In this document: in pieces, positions 43,449 through 54,112 of the stretch
How positions within the stretch are numbered: the first letter of the stretch is position 1
How the letters are laid out: the number at the start of each line of letters is the position of its first letter
From: Leclercia adecarboxylata
GTDB taxonomy: Bacteria > Pseudomonadota > Gammaproteobacteria > Enterobacterales > Enterobacteriaceae
Assembly (NCBI GenBank): GCA_002360945.1
Contig: DERO01000049.1
Span: forward strand, 24,981 to 88,980
Reading direction: 5' to 3'
Length of the DNA: 64,000 nucleotides
Made by a program: the position numbers and the translations under genes
Notes under the pieces: generated by a model
The model's input: the letters and a program-made list of their open reading frames with translations, nothing else
Told to the model about the DNA's origin: nothing
Database searches by the model: none

Positions 43449-43661
43449 ATGGCGACATTTTCATTAGGTAAACACCCGCACGTTGAGCTGTGCGATCTCC
43501 TGAAGCTGGAAGGCTGGAGCGAAAGCGGCGCCCAGGCCAAGATCGTCATTGCTGACGGTCTGGTCAAAGTGGATGGCGTGGTGGAAACCCGCAAGCGCTG
43601 CAAGATTGTAGCCGGTCAGACCGTCAGTTTTGAAGGTCAGAGCGTGACCGTCACGGCCTGA
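43449..43661 (+). CDS. ybcJ: YbcJ, S4-like RNA-binding protein
   Basis: This 70-residue protein has an S4-type fold: HPHVELCDLLKLEGWSESGAQAKIVIADGLVKVDGVVETRKRCKIVAGQTVSF. It likely binds RNA; its precise target is unknown. It starts one base after the folD stop, so the two are cotranscribed. Confidence 0.93.
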   Translation: MATFSLGKHPHVELCDLLKLEGWSESGAQAKIVIADGLVKVDGVVETRKRCKIVAGQTVSFEGQSVTVTA

Positions 43662-43667
43662 AACGTC

Positions 43668-43700
43668 TGATGCCCGGCGGCGCTTCGCTTGCCGGGCCTA
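43668..43700. repeat. REP-type palindrome
   Basis: GCCCGGC (43672-43678) and GCCGGGC (43691-43697) bracket GGCGCTTCGCTT, the usual layout of an enterobacterial REP unit, right after ybcJ. Confidence 0.75.
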
Positions 43701-43826
43701 CACCCCCCTCCTCTCCAATCCCCTACACCCATCGCGGTTAATTATCGATCAACTTCAAATAATCACTATTTCATCTGATGAAAGGTGAAAATTAAGTTGC
43801 GCGAATTTCAGCCTTTCATCACGATA

Positions 43827-43864
43827 AGTAGAACGTTCTACTAAAACGTTCTACTCACTATAAC
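43827..43864 (+). promoter_or_regulatory. Twin MalI-like operators overlapping the PTS promoter
   Basis: AGTAGAACGTTCTACT (43827-43842) is a perfect 16-bp palindrome. A second, half-degenerate copy shares AACGTTCTACT, with its centre 13 bp further on. Both keep the AACGTT core and recall the E. coli MalI operator GATAAAACGTTTTATC. A -10 TATAAC (43859-43864) lies just downstream, 17 bp from a weak TTCTAC. The regulator encoded at 45472 is the likely ligand. Confidence 0.6.
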
Positions 43865-43897
43865 AGCGCTCACAGAGCGCACTCGGGGGAAATCAGA

Positions 43898-45397
43898 ATG
43901 GGTCTGATATCAGGTTTTGTTAAATCGCTGTCGAAATTATCGATGATTGGTCGCGCCTTAATGCTGCCGATCTCACTGCTTCCTGCTGCGGGCCTGCTGT
44001 TGGCCTTCGGGGATAAATTCCACCTGCCGCTGATGATGAACGCGGGCGGCGTCATTTTTGATAACCTGCCGATGCTGTTTGCTATCGGTTCGGCCGTGGG
44101 TCTGGCATCCGAATCCGGGATCGCCGCGCTATCGGCGGCGGTGGCGGTATTTGTCACCAACATTACCATCGGTACCGTGCTCGGCATTACGCCGGAGATG
44201 GCCTCTCAGGGCGGGAAGTACGCCATGGTGGTGGGCATCCCGACGCTGCAGATGGGCGTCTTTGGCGGCCTGCTGTGCGGTATTCTCGCCGCCTGGTGCT
44301 ACAACCGCTTCCACACCATGCAGCTGCCGGAATTCCTCGGCTTCTTCTCCGGGAAGCGTTTTGTCGCCATTGCCACGGCATTCCTGTCGTTCGTGATGGG
44401 CCTGCTGCTGCCGTATATCTGGCAACATATCCAGGCCGGAATCGACGCCCTGTCGGTGGTGGTCAACGGCGATAACCAGGCGGCATCGACCTTTATCTTT
44501 GGTCTGGTGGAACGTGCGTTGATCCCGCTGGGTCTGCACCACATCTGGTATCCGTCGTTCTGGTACTCGTTCGGGGATTACACCACCCAGGCGGGTCAGG
44601 TGATCCACGGCGATCAGACCATCTGGTTCAAAATGCTGGAAGAAGGCACCAAATCCTTCAGCAGCGATACCTACCAGAACGCCGGTAAGTTCATGCAGGG
44701 CGAGTTCCCGCTGATGTTGTTCGCGCTGCCTGCTGCCTGTCTGGCGATGTATCACGAAGCGCACACCAAAAACAAAAAGATTGCTGCCGGTATTCTGTTC
44801 TCTGCGGCATTGACCTGCTTCCTGACGGGGATCACCGAGCCGGTGGAGTTCACCTTTATCTTCGTGGCGCCGATCCTTTACGTCTTTAACGCCATCATGG
44901 CGGGCCTGGCGTATATGACCATGTACCTGATGCATGCGCATATCGCCAAATCCTTCTCAGCGGGCTTTATCGACTACCTGTCGTTTGGCATCCTGCCGTC
45001 GTTTAACGGCTACCAGACCAACTTCCTCAACGCCATTATCATCGGTATCCCGATGGCGCTGATCTACTACTTCACCTTCCGCTTCGTGATCCGTCGTTTC
45101 GACGTGAAAACGCCGGGCCGTACTGAAGTCACCGCCAATGCGAATGACAAAACGGATAGCGAAATCGCCACCGAAATCATCGGCCTGCTGGGCGGCGCGC
45201 AGAACATCGACTCCGTCGGCTCCTGCATCACCCGTCTGCGTCTGGAAGTAGCGAAAAGCGAGATGGTAGATAAAGACGGTCTGAACGGCCTTGGCGCACG
45301 CGGCGTGGTCTTCGTCGGCGACTCTGGCATTCAGGTTATTTTCGGCGCCCGGGCGCAGTTTATCGCCCAGACGATGTCCACCATGATCGGTAAATAA
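43898..45397 (+). CDS. PTS EIIBC permease, glucose/maltose/GlcNAc family
   Basis: The protein is 499 residues. The EIIC membrane domain spans about residues 1-395 (GRALMLPISLLPAAGLLL; the substrate motif near TGITEPVEFTFIFVAPILY). A linker and an EIIB domain (about 415-495) follow, with the phosphorylated cysteine in SVGSCITRLRLEV. There is no EIIA domain, so it presumably uses the glucose-type EIIA (Crr). With the adjacent MalI-like repressor it resembles malX-malI in design, but the membrane sequence is closer to PtsG/NagE. The sugar is unknown. Confidence 0.88.
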   Translation: MGLISGFVKSLSKLSMIGRALMLPISLLPAAGLLLAFGDKFHLPLMMNAGGVIFDNLPMLFAIGSAVGLASESGIAALSAAVAVFVTNITIGTVLGITPEMASQGGKYAMVVGIPTLQMGVFGGLLCGILAAWCYNRFHTMQLPEFLGFFSGKRFVAIATAFLSFVMGLLLPYIWQHIQAGIDALSVVVNGDNQAASTFIFGLVERALIPLGLHHIWYPSFWYSFGDYTTQAGQVIHGDQTIWFKMLEEGTKSFSSDTYQNAGKFMQGEFPLMLFALPAACLAMYHEAHTKNKKIAAGILFSAALTCFLTGITEPVEFTFIFVAPILYVFNAIMAGLAYMTMYLMHAHIAKSFSAGFIDYLSFGILPSFNGYQTNFLNAIIIGIPMALIYYFTFRFVIRRFDVKTPGRTEVTANANDKTDSEIATEIIGLLGGAQNIDSVGSCITRLRLEVAKSEMVDKDGLNGLGARGVVFVGDSGIQVIFGARAQFIAQTMSTMIGK

Positions 45398-45413
45398 TAA
45401 GCTGCCTGTCCGA

Positions 45414-45448
45414 CACGTCTCCTGTACTCTTACGGGAGACGTGGTTTT
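45414..45448 (+). terminator. Terminator between PTS gene and regulator
   Basis: CACGTCTCC (45414-45422) pairs with GGAGACGTG (45435-45443), then GTTTT. It lies about 17 bp after the PTS stop and overlaps the approach to the regulator gene, so some read-through may supply the regulator. Confidence 0.7.
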
Positions 45449-45471
45449 ATCAGGCATTTCAGGGAGAAGAT

Positions 45472-46488
45472 GTGAAGAAGGTCAGCATCATTGATGTCGC
45501 CAGAGAGGCAGGGGTCTCCGTCTCCACCGTCTCGCTGGTCCTGCGTCAGAAAGGAAAGATCTCCGAGGCGACGATCGAAAAAGTTCACGCCGCCATCACC
45601 GCCCTGGGTTACGTGCATAACGTGGCCGCCGCCAACCTTCGCGCCAACACCTCTAATTTGATCGGTCTGATCCTGCGTGATTTCAGCGACAGCTTTTCCA
45701 TCAAGGTGATGGCGAGCATCGTCCAGGAGCTGGAGAAGCAGGGTTTTATGGTTTTTCTCGGCCAGCCACTGAACGACGGTGAGCACCTGGAGCGCTGTCT
45801 GCTCTCATTTAAGCAGCAGGGCGTCGCCGGGGTGATCTATCTGGCCTCCAACACCCGCCATGCCACGCTTCCGGCGTTGATCCGCCAGTGTCCACTGCCG
45901 CTGGTTGCGGTCTCGCAGTCGCTGCTGGATGAGACCTGCAATCTGGTGATGCGTGACAACCGCCAGGCGGCGCATCTGGCGACCCGCTATCTGATTGAGC
46001 GCGGACACCGCAATATTGCCTATATCGGCGGCACGGAAGGGGATTTGATCCGCGAGCAGCGCCTGCTCGGTTTTCGCAGCGCAATGACGCAAAACGGGCT
46101 GGTGTTCCGCGAGGAATCTGCCCCCGCCTGCAGCGACGATACCCAGGCGGTGAGTTACGCTACCCGACAGCTGCTGGAGAAGAACAATACTATTACCGCC
46201 CTGCTCTGCCACTCCCCGGATGCCATGCTCGGCTCGATCTCTGGTATTCATCATGTCGGGCGCACGGTGGGGAAAGATGTGTTTCTCACCCAGCAGGTGG
46301 CGCTGGTGGGGTTTGAGGATATGCTGCACGTCAATCTCACCTCCCCGTCCTTTACCTATGTCTCTTCCGCCAGCGAAGAGACGGGGCGTCAGGCGGCGGG
46401 ACTGATGATCCGCAAGCTGAAAGAGCCTGAGCTGCAAACCCAGCGCATTACTCTGTCCGGACAGCTGGTCGCCCGGGAATCGGCATAA
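45472..46488 (+). CDS. MalI-like LacI-family repressor
   Basis: The protein is 338 residues. The helix-turn-helix is VSIIDVAREAGVSVSTVSLVLRQKGKISEATIEKV, with the hinge region NVAAANLRANTSNLIGLILRD, and an effector domain follows. The HTH and the length match E. coli MalI well. The start is GTG or the nearby in-frame codon at 45472, with an AGGGAG ribosome site. It sits just downstream of the PTS gene whose promoter bears MalI-like palindromes. Confidence 0.82.
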   Translation: MKKVSIIDVAREAGVSVSTVSLVLRQKGKISEATIEKVHAAITALGYVHNVAAANLRANTSNLIGLILRDFSDSFSIKVMASIVQELEKQGFMVFLGQPLNDGEHLERCLLSFKQQGVAGVIYLASNTRHATLPALIRQCPLPLVAVSQSLLDETCNLVMRDNRQAAHLATRYLIERGHRNIAYIGGTEGDLIREQRLLGFRSAMTQNGLVFREESAPACSDDTQAVSYATRQLLEKNNTITALLCHSPDAMLGSISGIHHVGRTVGKDVFLTQQVALVGFEDMLHVNLTSPSFTYVSSASEETGRQAAGLMIRKLKEPELQTQRITLSGQLVARESA

Positions 46489-46560
46489 TTCAGATTTACG
46501 CCCGGCACTGGGTTCAGCCGTGCTCTGCTATATTTCCATGATTTGCCATGGATAATCGCT

Positions 46561-47085
46561 ATGCCAACCATCATTACCCACGCCGCGGTGCCGATTTGCC
46601 TGGGCTTAGGGCTGGGCACCCGGGTTATTCCCCCTCGCCTGCTGTTCGCCGGAATTGTTCTCGCCATGCTGCCGGATGCCGACGTGCTGGCCTTTAAGTT
46701 TGGCGTCGCCTACGGCAATATTTTTGGTCATCGCGGCTTTACTCACTCCCTGCTGTTTGCCTTTGTGGTGCCCATACTCTGCGTGTTAATCGGACGACGA
46801 TGGTTCAGGGCCGGACTGGTGCGCTGCTGGCTGTTTTTAACGGTGTCGCTGCTGTCGCACAGCCTGCTGGACTCGGTGACGACGGGCGGAAAAGGGGTCG
46901 GCTGGCTGTGGCCATGGTCGGATGAACGCTTCTTTGCGCCCTGGCAGGTGATTAAAGTTGCGCCCTTTGCGCTGTCGCGCTACATGACGCCGTACGGGCA
47001 TCAGGTGATTCTGTCGGAACTGCTGTGGGTGTGGCTGCCGGGGATTGTCTTGATGGCGATGTTGTGGTGGAAACGTGCGCGCTGA
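46561..47085 (+). CDS. ybcI: YbcI, DUF457-family inner-membrane metal-dependent hydrolase
   Basis: The protein is 174 residues with four or five membrane segments. Histidines and aspartates in PTIITHAAVP, MLPDADVLAFKFG, FGHRGFTHSLLFA and SHSLLDSVTTGG are the YdjM/YbcI metal-site pattern. It is almost the same as E. coli YbcI. I took the ATG at 46561 by comparison with that protein. Its UGA stop is the first codon of a dispersed repeat. Confidence 0.93.
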   Translation: MPTIITHAAVPICLGLGLGTRVIPPRLLFAGIVLAMLPDADVLAFKFGVAYGNIFGHRGFTHSLLFAFVVPILCVLIGRRWFRAGLVRCWLFLTVSLLSHSLLDSVTTGGKGVGWLWPWSDERFFAPWQVIKVAPFALSRYMTPYGHQVILSELLWVWLPGIVLMAMLWWKRAR

Positions 47086-47122
47086 TGCCCTCACCCCGGC
47101 CCTCTCCCACAGGGAGAGGGAG
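47083..47122. repeat. 40-bp dispersed intergenic repeat, copy 2
   Basis: It is identical over 40 bp to 14092-14131. It begins exactly at the ybcI stop codon (TGA) and contains the perfect CCCTCTCCC-ACA-GGGAGAGGG hairpin. It may act as a transcript end between ybcI and convergent cysS. Confidence 0.85.
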
Positions 47123-47130
47123 AAAAACGG

Positions 47131-47160
47131 GTAGGCCCGGCAAGCATCGCGCCGCCGGGC
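47131..47160. repeat. REP-type palindrome after cysS
   Basis: GCCCGGC (47135-47141) and GCCGGGC (47154-47160) surround AAGCATCGCGCC, ending 9 bp from the cysS stop. With the neighbouring 40-bp repeat it makes a composite element between convergent genes. Confidence 0.75.
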
Positions 47161-47169
47161 GTTACGGAC

Positions 47170-48555
<1,386 letters not shown>

Positions 48556-48727
48556 CGAAGATTCCATGTGAGACGTGTGTGGGTGAAAACGGCGTATTCT
48601 ACCTGTAATTCAAACCTGAAGCAGCACACAATGCAAGGTGATCGCGCCGTGAGGTTATGCTATAACAAGCGCTTATTGTGGCCCCCCACGGGGTCGAAGC
48701 ACCACTATAACGGAACAGGATGCAAAA

Positions 48728-49222
48728 ATGGTTACTTTCCACACTAATCATGGCGATATCGTAATCAAAACCTTTGATGACAAAGCGCCTGAAACAGTTA
48801 AAAACTTCCTGGACTACTGCCGCGAAGGTTTCTACAACAACACCATTTTCCACCGTGTGATCAACGGCTTTATGATCCAGGGCGGCGGTTTTGAACCTGG
48901 TATGAACCAGAAAGAGACCAAAGAAGCGATCAAAAACGAAGCGAACAACGGTCTGAAAAACACCCGCGGTACCCTGGCAATGGCCCGTACTCAGGCGCCA
49001 CACTCTGCCACCGCACAGTTCTTCATCAACGTGGCTGATAACGACTTCCTGAACTTCTCCGGCGAAAGCCTGCAAGGTTGGGGCTACTGCGTGTTCGCAG
49101 AAGTGGTTGAGGGTATGGACGTCGTTGACAAGATCAAAGCCGTTTCTACTGGCCGCAGCGGTATGCACCAGGACGTTCCAAAAGAAGACGTCATCATCAC
49201 AAGCGTGACCGTCAGCGAATAA
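48728..49222 (+). CDS. ppiB: PpiB, cytosolic peptidyl-prolyl isomerase (cyclophilin)
   Basis: The 164-residue cyclophilin domain runs from [15 protein letters not shown], through [19 protein letters not shown] and [16 protein letters not shown], to [12 protein letters not shown]. It lacks a signal peptide, as expected of the cytosolic form. The lpxH start follows after 3 bp. Confidence 0.97.
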   Translation: MVTFHTNHGDIVIKTFDDKAPETVKNFLDYCREGFYNNTIFHRVINGFMIQGGGFEPGMNQKETKEAIKNEANNGLKNTRGTLAMARTQAPHSATAQFFINVADNDFLNFSGESLQGWGYCVFAEVVEGMDVVDKIKAVSTGRSGMHQDVPKEDVIITSVTVSE

Positions 49223-49225
49223 TAC

Positions 49226-49948
49226 GTGGCGACACTCTTTATTGCAGATCTGCATCTGCAAACAGAAGAACCGGCGATCACCGCCGGTTTTCTGCGTTTT
49301 TTACAGGGTGAAGCCCGGCACGCCGATGCGCTTTACATCCTGGGGGATCTGTTCGAAGCCTGGATTGGCGACGACGATCCCAACCCGCTGCACCGCGAGA
49401 TAGCGAGTGCGCTTAAAGCGCTGGTTGACTCCGGCGTGCCCTGCTTCTTTATCCACGGCAACCGCGACTTTCTGCTCGGCAAGCGCTACGCCCGCGACTG
49501 CGGCATGAACCTGCTGGCGGAAGAGACCGTTCTCGACCTGTACGGCCGCCGCATCCTGATTATGCATGGCGACACGCTCTGCACCGACGATACCGGCTAT
49601 CTGGCGTTTCGCGCCAAAGTGCACACTCCCTGGATCCAGACCCTGTTTCTCGCCCTACCGCTGTTTATCCGCAGCCGCATTGCGGCGAAGATGCGCGCCG
49701 GCAGCAAAGCCGCCAACAGCAGCAAATCGATGACCATCATGGACGTCAATCCGCAGGCCGTCGTCAGCGTGATGGAAAAACATCAGGTGCAGTGGCTGAT
49801 CCACGGCCATACCCATCGTCCGCACGTGCACGATCTGACCGTCAACGGCGAGACCGCCCACCGCGTGGTGTTGGGGGCCTGGCATAGCGAAGGCTCGATG
49901 ATCAAGGTCACGCCCGAAGGCGTGGAGCTGATCGCTTTTCCGTTCTGA
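49226..49948 (+). CDS. lpxH: LpxH, UDP-2,3-diacylglucosamine pyrophosphatase
   Basis: This 240-residue calcineurin-like metallophosphoesterase has the motifs [40 protein letters not shown] and LIHGHTHRP. It makes lipid X in lipid A synthesis at the inner face of the inner membrane. The start codon is GTG. It follows ppiB after 3 bp, as in E. coli. Confidence 0.96.
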   Translation: MATLFIADLHLQTEEPAITAGFLRFLQGEARHADALYILGDLFEAWIGDDDPNPLHREIASALKALVDSGVPCFFIHGNRDFLLGKRYARDCGMNLLAEETVLDLYGRRILIMHGDTLCTDDTGYLAFRAKVHTPWIQTLFLALPLFIRSRIAAKMRAGSKAANSSKSMTIMDVNPQAVVSVMEKHQVQWLIHGHTHRPHVHDLTVNGETAHRVVLGAWHSEGSMIKVTPEGVELIAFPF

Positions 49949-49998
49949 ACCCCGCCAGAAATTCATTCAGTTTTTTTGAACTCTTTCCGCAAATAGTT

Positions 49999-50012
49999 TT
50001 GATTTTAATCAC
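49999..50012. promoter_or_regulatory. FNR/CRP-like site before the DUF1471 gene
   Basis: TTGAT-TTTA-ATCAC matches the FNR consensus TTGAT-N4-ATCAA at 9 of 10 positions and could also bind CRP weakly. It is about 80 bp before the start codon of the small exported protein. Activity is not demonstrated. Confidence 0.35.
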
Positions 50013-50089
50013 ACTTCGGTCGGCCTATGATTACTCACATCAGGGCAACAACGCCCTACGCCAAACAAAACAGCTTAAGGAATACGACC

Positions 50090-50299
50090 ATGAAATCCAT
50101 CAAAACTTTCGTTGCAGTTGCCGCTCTTTCTCTGATCTCTTTCGGTTCTTTTGCTCAGAGCGTTAGCGCCACCGCCTCTACCCTGGACCGTGCCGAAGCC
50201 AAAATTGCCGCTCAGGCCGCTAAAGAAGGTGCCGCTTACAAAATCACCAGCGCTCAGTTCGACAACCGCGTGCACATGACCGCTGAACTGACTAAATAA
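50090..50299 (+). CDS. DUF1471 (YhcN/BhsA/McbA-type) small periplasmic protein
   Basis: The protein is 69 residues with signal peptide MKSIKTFVAVAALSLISFGSFA. The mature part (TLDRAEAKIAAQAAKEGAAYKITSAQFDNRVHMTAELTK) has the DUF1471 pattern. Relatives in E. coli respond to stress and affect biofilm and surface properties. The start ATG at 50090 is set by the signal peptide; an upstream in-frame ATG is not preferred. Confidence 0.85.
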   Translation: MKSIKTFVAVAALSLISFGSFAQSVSATASTLDRAEAKIAAQAAKEGAAYKITSAQFDNRVHMTAELTK

Positions 50300-50369
50300 T
50301 TTTACTGATTGCCGTGCCGCCAGATAACAAACCCGCGACAGCGACAATACGATGAAGAAGGAAAAGAGA

Positions 50370-50558
50370 ATGAAAAACATCAGCATCGTCAGCGCCCTGC
50401 TGCTGGCCGCAACACTGTCTTCTGGCGCAATGGCTGCAGCGCATCACGTCTCCACCCCGGAGGCGGGCTCGAATATCGACACGGCCCTGCATCAGAATCA
50501 TATTGATGTGAACCATGCCTTCGACAAAGAGAACCTGACCGCAGGCAATCTCCTGTAA
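50370..50558 (+). CDS. Small exported protein of unknown function
   Basis: The protein is 62 residues. A good signal peptide ([22 protein letters not shown]) is followed by a 40-residue His-rich mature part ([40 protein letters not shown]). The ATG at 50370 has AAGGA upstream; an ATG at 50352 lacks one. It lies 70 bp after the DUF1471 gene and before a strong terminator, so it is likely cotranscribed. I do not recognise its family. Confidence 0.7.
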   Translation: MKNISIVSALLLAATLSSGAMAAAHHVSTPEAGSNIDTALHQNHIDVNHAFDKENLTAGNLL

Positions 50559-50577
50559 ACAGGTTCAAGCATCCTGT

Positions 50578-50604
50578 AAAAGACCGCCGAAAGGCGGTCT
50601 TTTT
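50578..50604 (+). terminator. Strong rho-independent terminator
   Basis: AAAAGACCGCC and GGCGGTCTTTT form an 11-bp stem closed by a GAAA tetraloop, followed by further T. It ends the two-gene small-protein unit. Confidence 0.92.
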
Positions 50605-50643
50605 CGTTGCAGCAGCAGGCAGCCTTTGGCAGAAGTTTTAGCC

Positions 50644-50659
50644 GCGCAACCGTTTTCCT
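50644..50659. promoter_or_regulatory. PurR operator of purEK
   Basis: GCGCAACCGTTTTCCT fits the PurR consensus ACGCAAACGTTTGCNT at the core CGCAA-CGTTT positions and resembles the known purE operator. It is 72 bp before the purE start. Confidence 0.75.
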
Positions 50660-50730
50660 TGCCTGTAGATCGTGCTATTCTCTGTCACCTCAAAAGCCGA
50701 GAGTTGTGCACCACAGGAGTTTTAAGACGC

Positions 50731-51240
50731 ATGTCTTCCAGCAATAATCCGGCGCGTGTCGCCATCGTGATGGGGTCCAAAAGCGACTGGGCTACCATGC
50801 AGTTCGCCGCCGAAATCTTTGACATCCTGAATGTTCCTCACCACGTTGAAGTGGTCTCCGCACACCGCACCCCCGATAAACTGTTCAGCTTCGCCGAAGG
50901 CGCGGAAGAGAACGGCTATCAGGTGATTATTGCCGGTGCCGGCGGGGCCGCGCATCTGCCCGGCATGATTGCCGCCAAAACCCTGGTGCCGGTGCTCGGC
51001 GTCCCGGTACAAAGCGCAGCCCTGAGCGGCGTCGACAGCCTCTACTCCATCGTGCAGATGCCGCGCGGCATTCCGGTGGGGACGCTGGCGATCGGTAAAG
51101 CGGGTGCTGCTAACGCCGCCCTGCTGGCCGCACAGATCCTCGCAACGCACGATAAAGAACTGCATCAGCGCCTGGTCGCGTGGCGTACCGCCCAGACCGA
51201 CGAGGTGCTGGAGAACCCGGACCCGCGAGGTGCGGCATGA
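50731..51240 (+). CDS. purE: PurE, N5-CAIR mutase
   Basis: The protein is 169 residues. Key blocks are [35 protein letters not shown] and [19 protein letters not shown]. It converts N5-carboxyaminoimidazole ribonucleotide to CAIR in purine synthesis. I took the ATG at 50731; it overlaps purK by an ATGA junction. Confidence 0.96.
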   Translation: MSSSNNPARVAIVMGSKSDWATMQFAAEIFDILNVPHHVEVVSAHRTPDKLFSFAEGAEENGYQVIIAGAGGAAHLPGMIAAKTLVPVLGVPVQSAALSGVDSLYSIVQMPRGIPVGTLAIGKAGAANAALLAAQILATHDKELHQRLVAWRTAQTDEVLENPDPRGAA

Positions 51241-52304
51241 AACAGGTTTGCGTCCTCGGTAACGGTCAATTAGGCCGTATGCTGCGTCAGGCCGGTAAAC
51301 CGCTGGGTATCGCCGTCTGGCCGGTCGGGCTGGACGACGAACCGGAAGCCGTGCCCTTTCAGCAGAGCGTGATCACCGCAGAGATTGAGCGCTGGCCGGA
51401 AACTGCCCTCACCCGCGAGCTGGCGCGTCATAACGCCTTCGTTAACCGTGACGTCTTCCCGATCATTGCCGACCGTCTGACGCAAAAGCAGCTGTTCGAC
51501 GATCTGCACCTTGCCACTGCCCCGTGGCAACTGCTGACGGAGAAAGGCCAGTGGTCCGGCGTGTTTGCCACCCTGGGCGAGCTGGCGATCGTCAAGCGCC
51601 GCGTCGGCGGCTACGACGGACGCGGCCAGTGGCGTCTGCGCGCCGGTGAAACCGACCAGCTGCCGGACGAGTGCTACGGCGAGTGCATCGTTGAGCAGGG
51701 CATTAACTTCAGCGGCGAAGTGTCGCTGGTGGGTGCCCGCGCCCACGACGGCAGCACCGTCTTCTATCCCCTGACCCACAACCTGCATCAGGACGGCATT
51801 CTGCGCACCAGCGTGGTCTTCCCGCAGGCCAATGCCGCCCAGCAGGCGCAGGCGGAAAGCATGCTTTCGGCCATTATGCAGGAGCTGGGCTACGTCGGCG
51901 TGATGGCGATGGAGTGCTTCGTCACCCCGAACGGCCTGCTGATCAACGAGCTGGCCCCGCGCGTACACAACAGCGGCCACTGGACGCAAAACGGTGCTTC
52001 CATCAGCCAGTTTGAGCTGCACCTGCGCGCTATTACCGGATTACCGCTGCCGCAGCCGGTGGTCAACAGCCCGTCGGTGATGATCAACCTGATCGGCACC
52101 GATCTGAACTACGACTGGCTGAAACTGCCGCTGGTGCATCTGCACTGGTATGACAAAGAGGTTCGTCCGGGGCGAAAGGTCGGTCACCTGAACCTGAACG
52201 ACAGCGATATCCCCCGCCTGAGCGCCACGCTCGAAGCCATCGTGCCCCTGCTGCCGCCGGAATACGCCAGCGGTATCGCCTGGGCGCAGGCAACGCTGAG
52301 CTAA
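51237..52304 (+). CDS. purK: PurK, N5-CAIR synthetase
   Basis: This 355-residue ATP-grasp enzyme opens [20 protein letters not shown]. It contains [16 protein letters not shown] (ATP binding) and [13 protein letters not shown] (metal and ATP site). It carboxylates AIR with bicarbonate and ATP ahead of PurE. It overlaps the purE stop by 4 bp. Confidence 0.96.
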   Translation: MKQVCVLGNGQLGRMLRQAGKPLGIAVWPVGLDDEPEAVPFQQSVITAEIERWPETALTRELARHNAFVNRDVFPIIADRLTQKQLFDDLHLATAPWQLLTEKGQWSGVFATLGELAIVKRRVGGYDGRGQWRLRAGETDQLPDECYGECIVEQGINFSGEVSLVGARAHDGSTVFYPLTHNLHQDGILRTSVVFPQANAAQQAQAESMLSAIMQELGYVGVMAMECFVTPNGLLINELAPRVHNSGHWTQNGASISQFELHLRAITGLPLPQPVVNSPSVMINLIGTDLNYDWLKLPLVHLHWYDKEVRPGRKVGHLNLNDSDIPRLSATLEAIVPLLPPEYASGIAWAQATLS

Positions 52305-52311
52305 GTCACAC

Positions 52312-52343
52312 CGCCGGGGAGTTGACCTTCCCCTTCCCCGGCG
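52312..52343 (+). terminator. Hairpin after purK
   Basis: CGCCGGGGA (52312-52320) pairs with TCCCCGGCG (52335-52343) around a 14-base centre. It is close to the purK stop. There is no long T run. Confidence 0.55.
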
Positions 52344-52378
52344 TAAAATCCTGCCCATCGCTGTTTTGAGGGATCCTT

Positions 52379-53449
52379 ATGAACGATGGGACGGACTACC
52401 GCGCCATACTTGCCGCCGACACGCCAATAATCGACGTGCGCGCCCCCGTGGAATTTGCCCAGGGCGCCATGCCTGCGGCGATCAACCTGCCATTAATGAA
52501 TGACGACGAACGCGCCGCAGTAGGCACCTGCTATAAACGCCAGGGGCCGGAGGCCGCGCTCGCGCTCGGCCACCGTCTGGTGAGCGGCGAGACGCGCGAC
52601 CAGCGCATGGAGGCCTGGCGCACCGCCTGCCTCGCGCAACCCCAGGGGTATCTCTGCTGCGCCCGGGGCGGGCAGCGCTCGCATATCGTGCAGACGTGGC
52701 TGAAAGAGGCCGACGTCGAGTACCCACTGATCCGCGGCGGCTATAAGGCGCTGCGCCAGGCCGCGATGCAGGCCACCGCTGAGCAGGTGCAAAAGCCGGC
52801 CGTGCTGATTGGCGGCTGTACCGGCAGCGGCAAAACGCTGCTGGTGAAGGCCCGTCCGGACGGGATCGATCTTGAAGGGCTGGCGCACCATCGCGGCTCG
52901 TCGTTTGGCCGCACGCTGACGCCGCAGCTTTCGCAGGCCAGCTTTGAAAATCATCTCGCGGTGGAACTGCTGAAAAAGGACGCCGCGCGCTGGGTGCTGG
53001 AAGACGAGGGGCGAATGATTGGCTCCAACCATCTGCCGGAGTGCCTGCGTGACCGTATGGTGCAGTCGCCGATTGCGGTGGTTGAGGATCCTTTTGAGGT
53101 GCGCCTGGAGCGTCTGCGGGACGAGTATTTCGAGCAGATGTGGCAGGCCTTTCGCACTGCGCGTGGCGAGGAGGCAGGCTGGCTGGAGTACGGCGAGTAC
53201 CTGCACCACGGCCTGTTTGCCATCCGCCGTCGGTTGGGGTTACAGCGTTTTGCCGAATTTACCGCCCTGCTGGACAACGCGCTCGTTGAACAGCAGCGCA
53301 CCGGCAGCACCGAGGCGCATTTCGCCTGGCTTGCGCCGCTGCTGAATGATTATTACGATCCGATGTACCGTTATCAGCTGGAGAAAAAAGCAGACAACAT
53401 TGTCTATCGGGGCGTCTTTAACGACGTAGCCGCCTGGCTGGCGGCCTGA
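52379..53449 (+). CDS. mnmH: MnmH (SelU/YbbB), tRNA 2-selenouridine synthase
   Basis: The protein is 356 residues. An N-terminal rhodanese domain ([23 protein letters not shown]; catalytic Cys in [11 protein letters not shown] near residue 96) is joined to a P-loop domain ([12 protein letters not shown], with ALED-like [11 protein letters not shown]). It geranylates and selenates 2-thiouridine at the wobble position of Glu, Lys and Gln tRNAs. It is tail to tail with the ABC permease gene, 3 bp apart. Confidence 0.92.
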   Translation: MNDGTDYRAILAADTPIIDVRAPVEFAQGAMPAAINLPLMNDDERAAVGTCYKRQGPEAALALGHRLVSGETRDQRMEAWRTACLAQPQGYLCCARGGQRSHIVQTWLKEADVEYPLIRGGYKALRQAAMQATAEQVQKPAVLIGGCTGSGKTLLVKARPDGIDLEGLAHHRGSSFGRTLTPQLSQASFENHLAVELLKKDAARWVLEDEGRMIGSNHLPECLRDRMVQSPIAVVEDPFEVRLERLRDEYFEQMWQAFRTARGEEAGWLEYGEYLHHGLFAIRRRLGLQRFAEFTALLDNALVEQQRTGSTEAHFAWLAPLLNDYYDPMYRYQLEKKADNIVYRGVFNDVAAWLAA

Positions 53450-53452
53450 CAG

Positions 53453-54112
53453 TCAGCGGCGATCGCGCTTATCGGCGCGTTTCGCCAGCCAGTCGCCGAG
53501 CACCTGGACAATTTGCACCAGCACAATCAGCGCGATCACTGTCACCACCATCACCTGGGTTTCGTAGCGGTAATAACCGTAGCGGATTGCCAGATCCCCT
53601 ACGCCGCCGCCGCCGACAATCCCGGCCATGGCCGAGTAGCCGATCAGGCTGACCAGAGTGATGGTCAGACCGCGCAGCAGACCGGCGCTCGCCTCCGGCA
53701 GCAGCACGGTGCAGATAATGCGCATCGGGCTGGCACCAAAGGCTTCGGCCGCTTCAATGATCCCCTTATCCACTTCGCGCAGGGCGCTGTCCACCAGCCG
53801 GGCATAGAAGGCGATGGCCGCCACCGAGAGCGGCACTGAAGCGGCAATGGGCCCAATGGTGTTGCCCAACAGGAACTGGGTTAACGGCAGCAGCAGCACC
53901 AGCAAAATCACAAAGGGCACCGAACGAATGATGTTCACCAGCACGGAACTGAAGAGGTAGACAAAACGGTTTTGCCAGAACAGATGGCGGTCGGTGACGA
54001 AAATCAGAAAGCCCAGCGGCAGACCGCCGAGGATCGCCAGCACCGTTGAGATAGCCAGCATCTGAAAAGTTTCGTTAAACGCCAGACTGAGGTCGAGCAG
54101 TAAATCATCCAC
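53453..54112 (-). CDS. MetI-like ABC permease
   Basis: The protein is 219 residues with five membrane segments. The EAA loop reads EAAEAFGASPMRIICTVLLPEASAG. The C-terminus GYYRYETQVMVVTVIALIVLVQIVQ is typical of MetI. It overlaps its ATPase gene by 8 bp. Together with the ATPase and binding protein it forms a second MetNIQ-like system (methionine or a related amino acid). Confidence 0.9.
   Translation of the reverse strand: MDDLLLDLSLAFNETFQMLAISTVLAILGGLPLGFLIFVTDRHLFWQNRFVYLFSSVLVNIIRSVPFVILLVLLLPLTQFLLGNTIGPIAASVPLSVAAIAFYARLVDSALREVDKGIIEAAEAFGASPMRIICTVLLPEASAGLLRGLTITLVSLIGYSAMAGIVGGGGVGDLAIRYGYYRYETQVMVVTVIALIVLVQIVQVLGDWLAKRADKRDRR

Noticed and set aside
50027..50089. Upstream ATG giving 21 extra N-terminal residues to the DUF1471 protein
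   Set aside because: The extension would bury the signal peptide, and the ATG at 50090 gives a standard leader.
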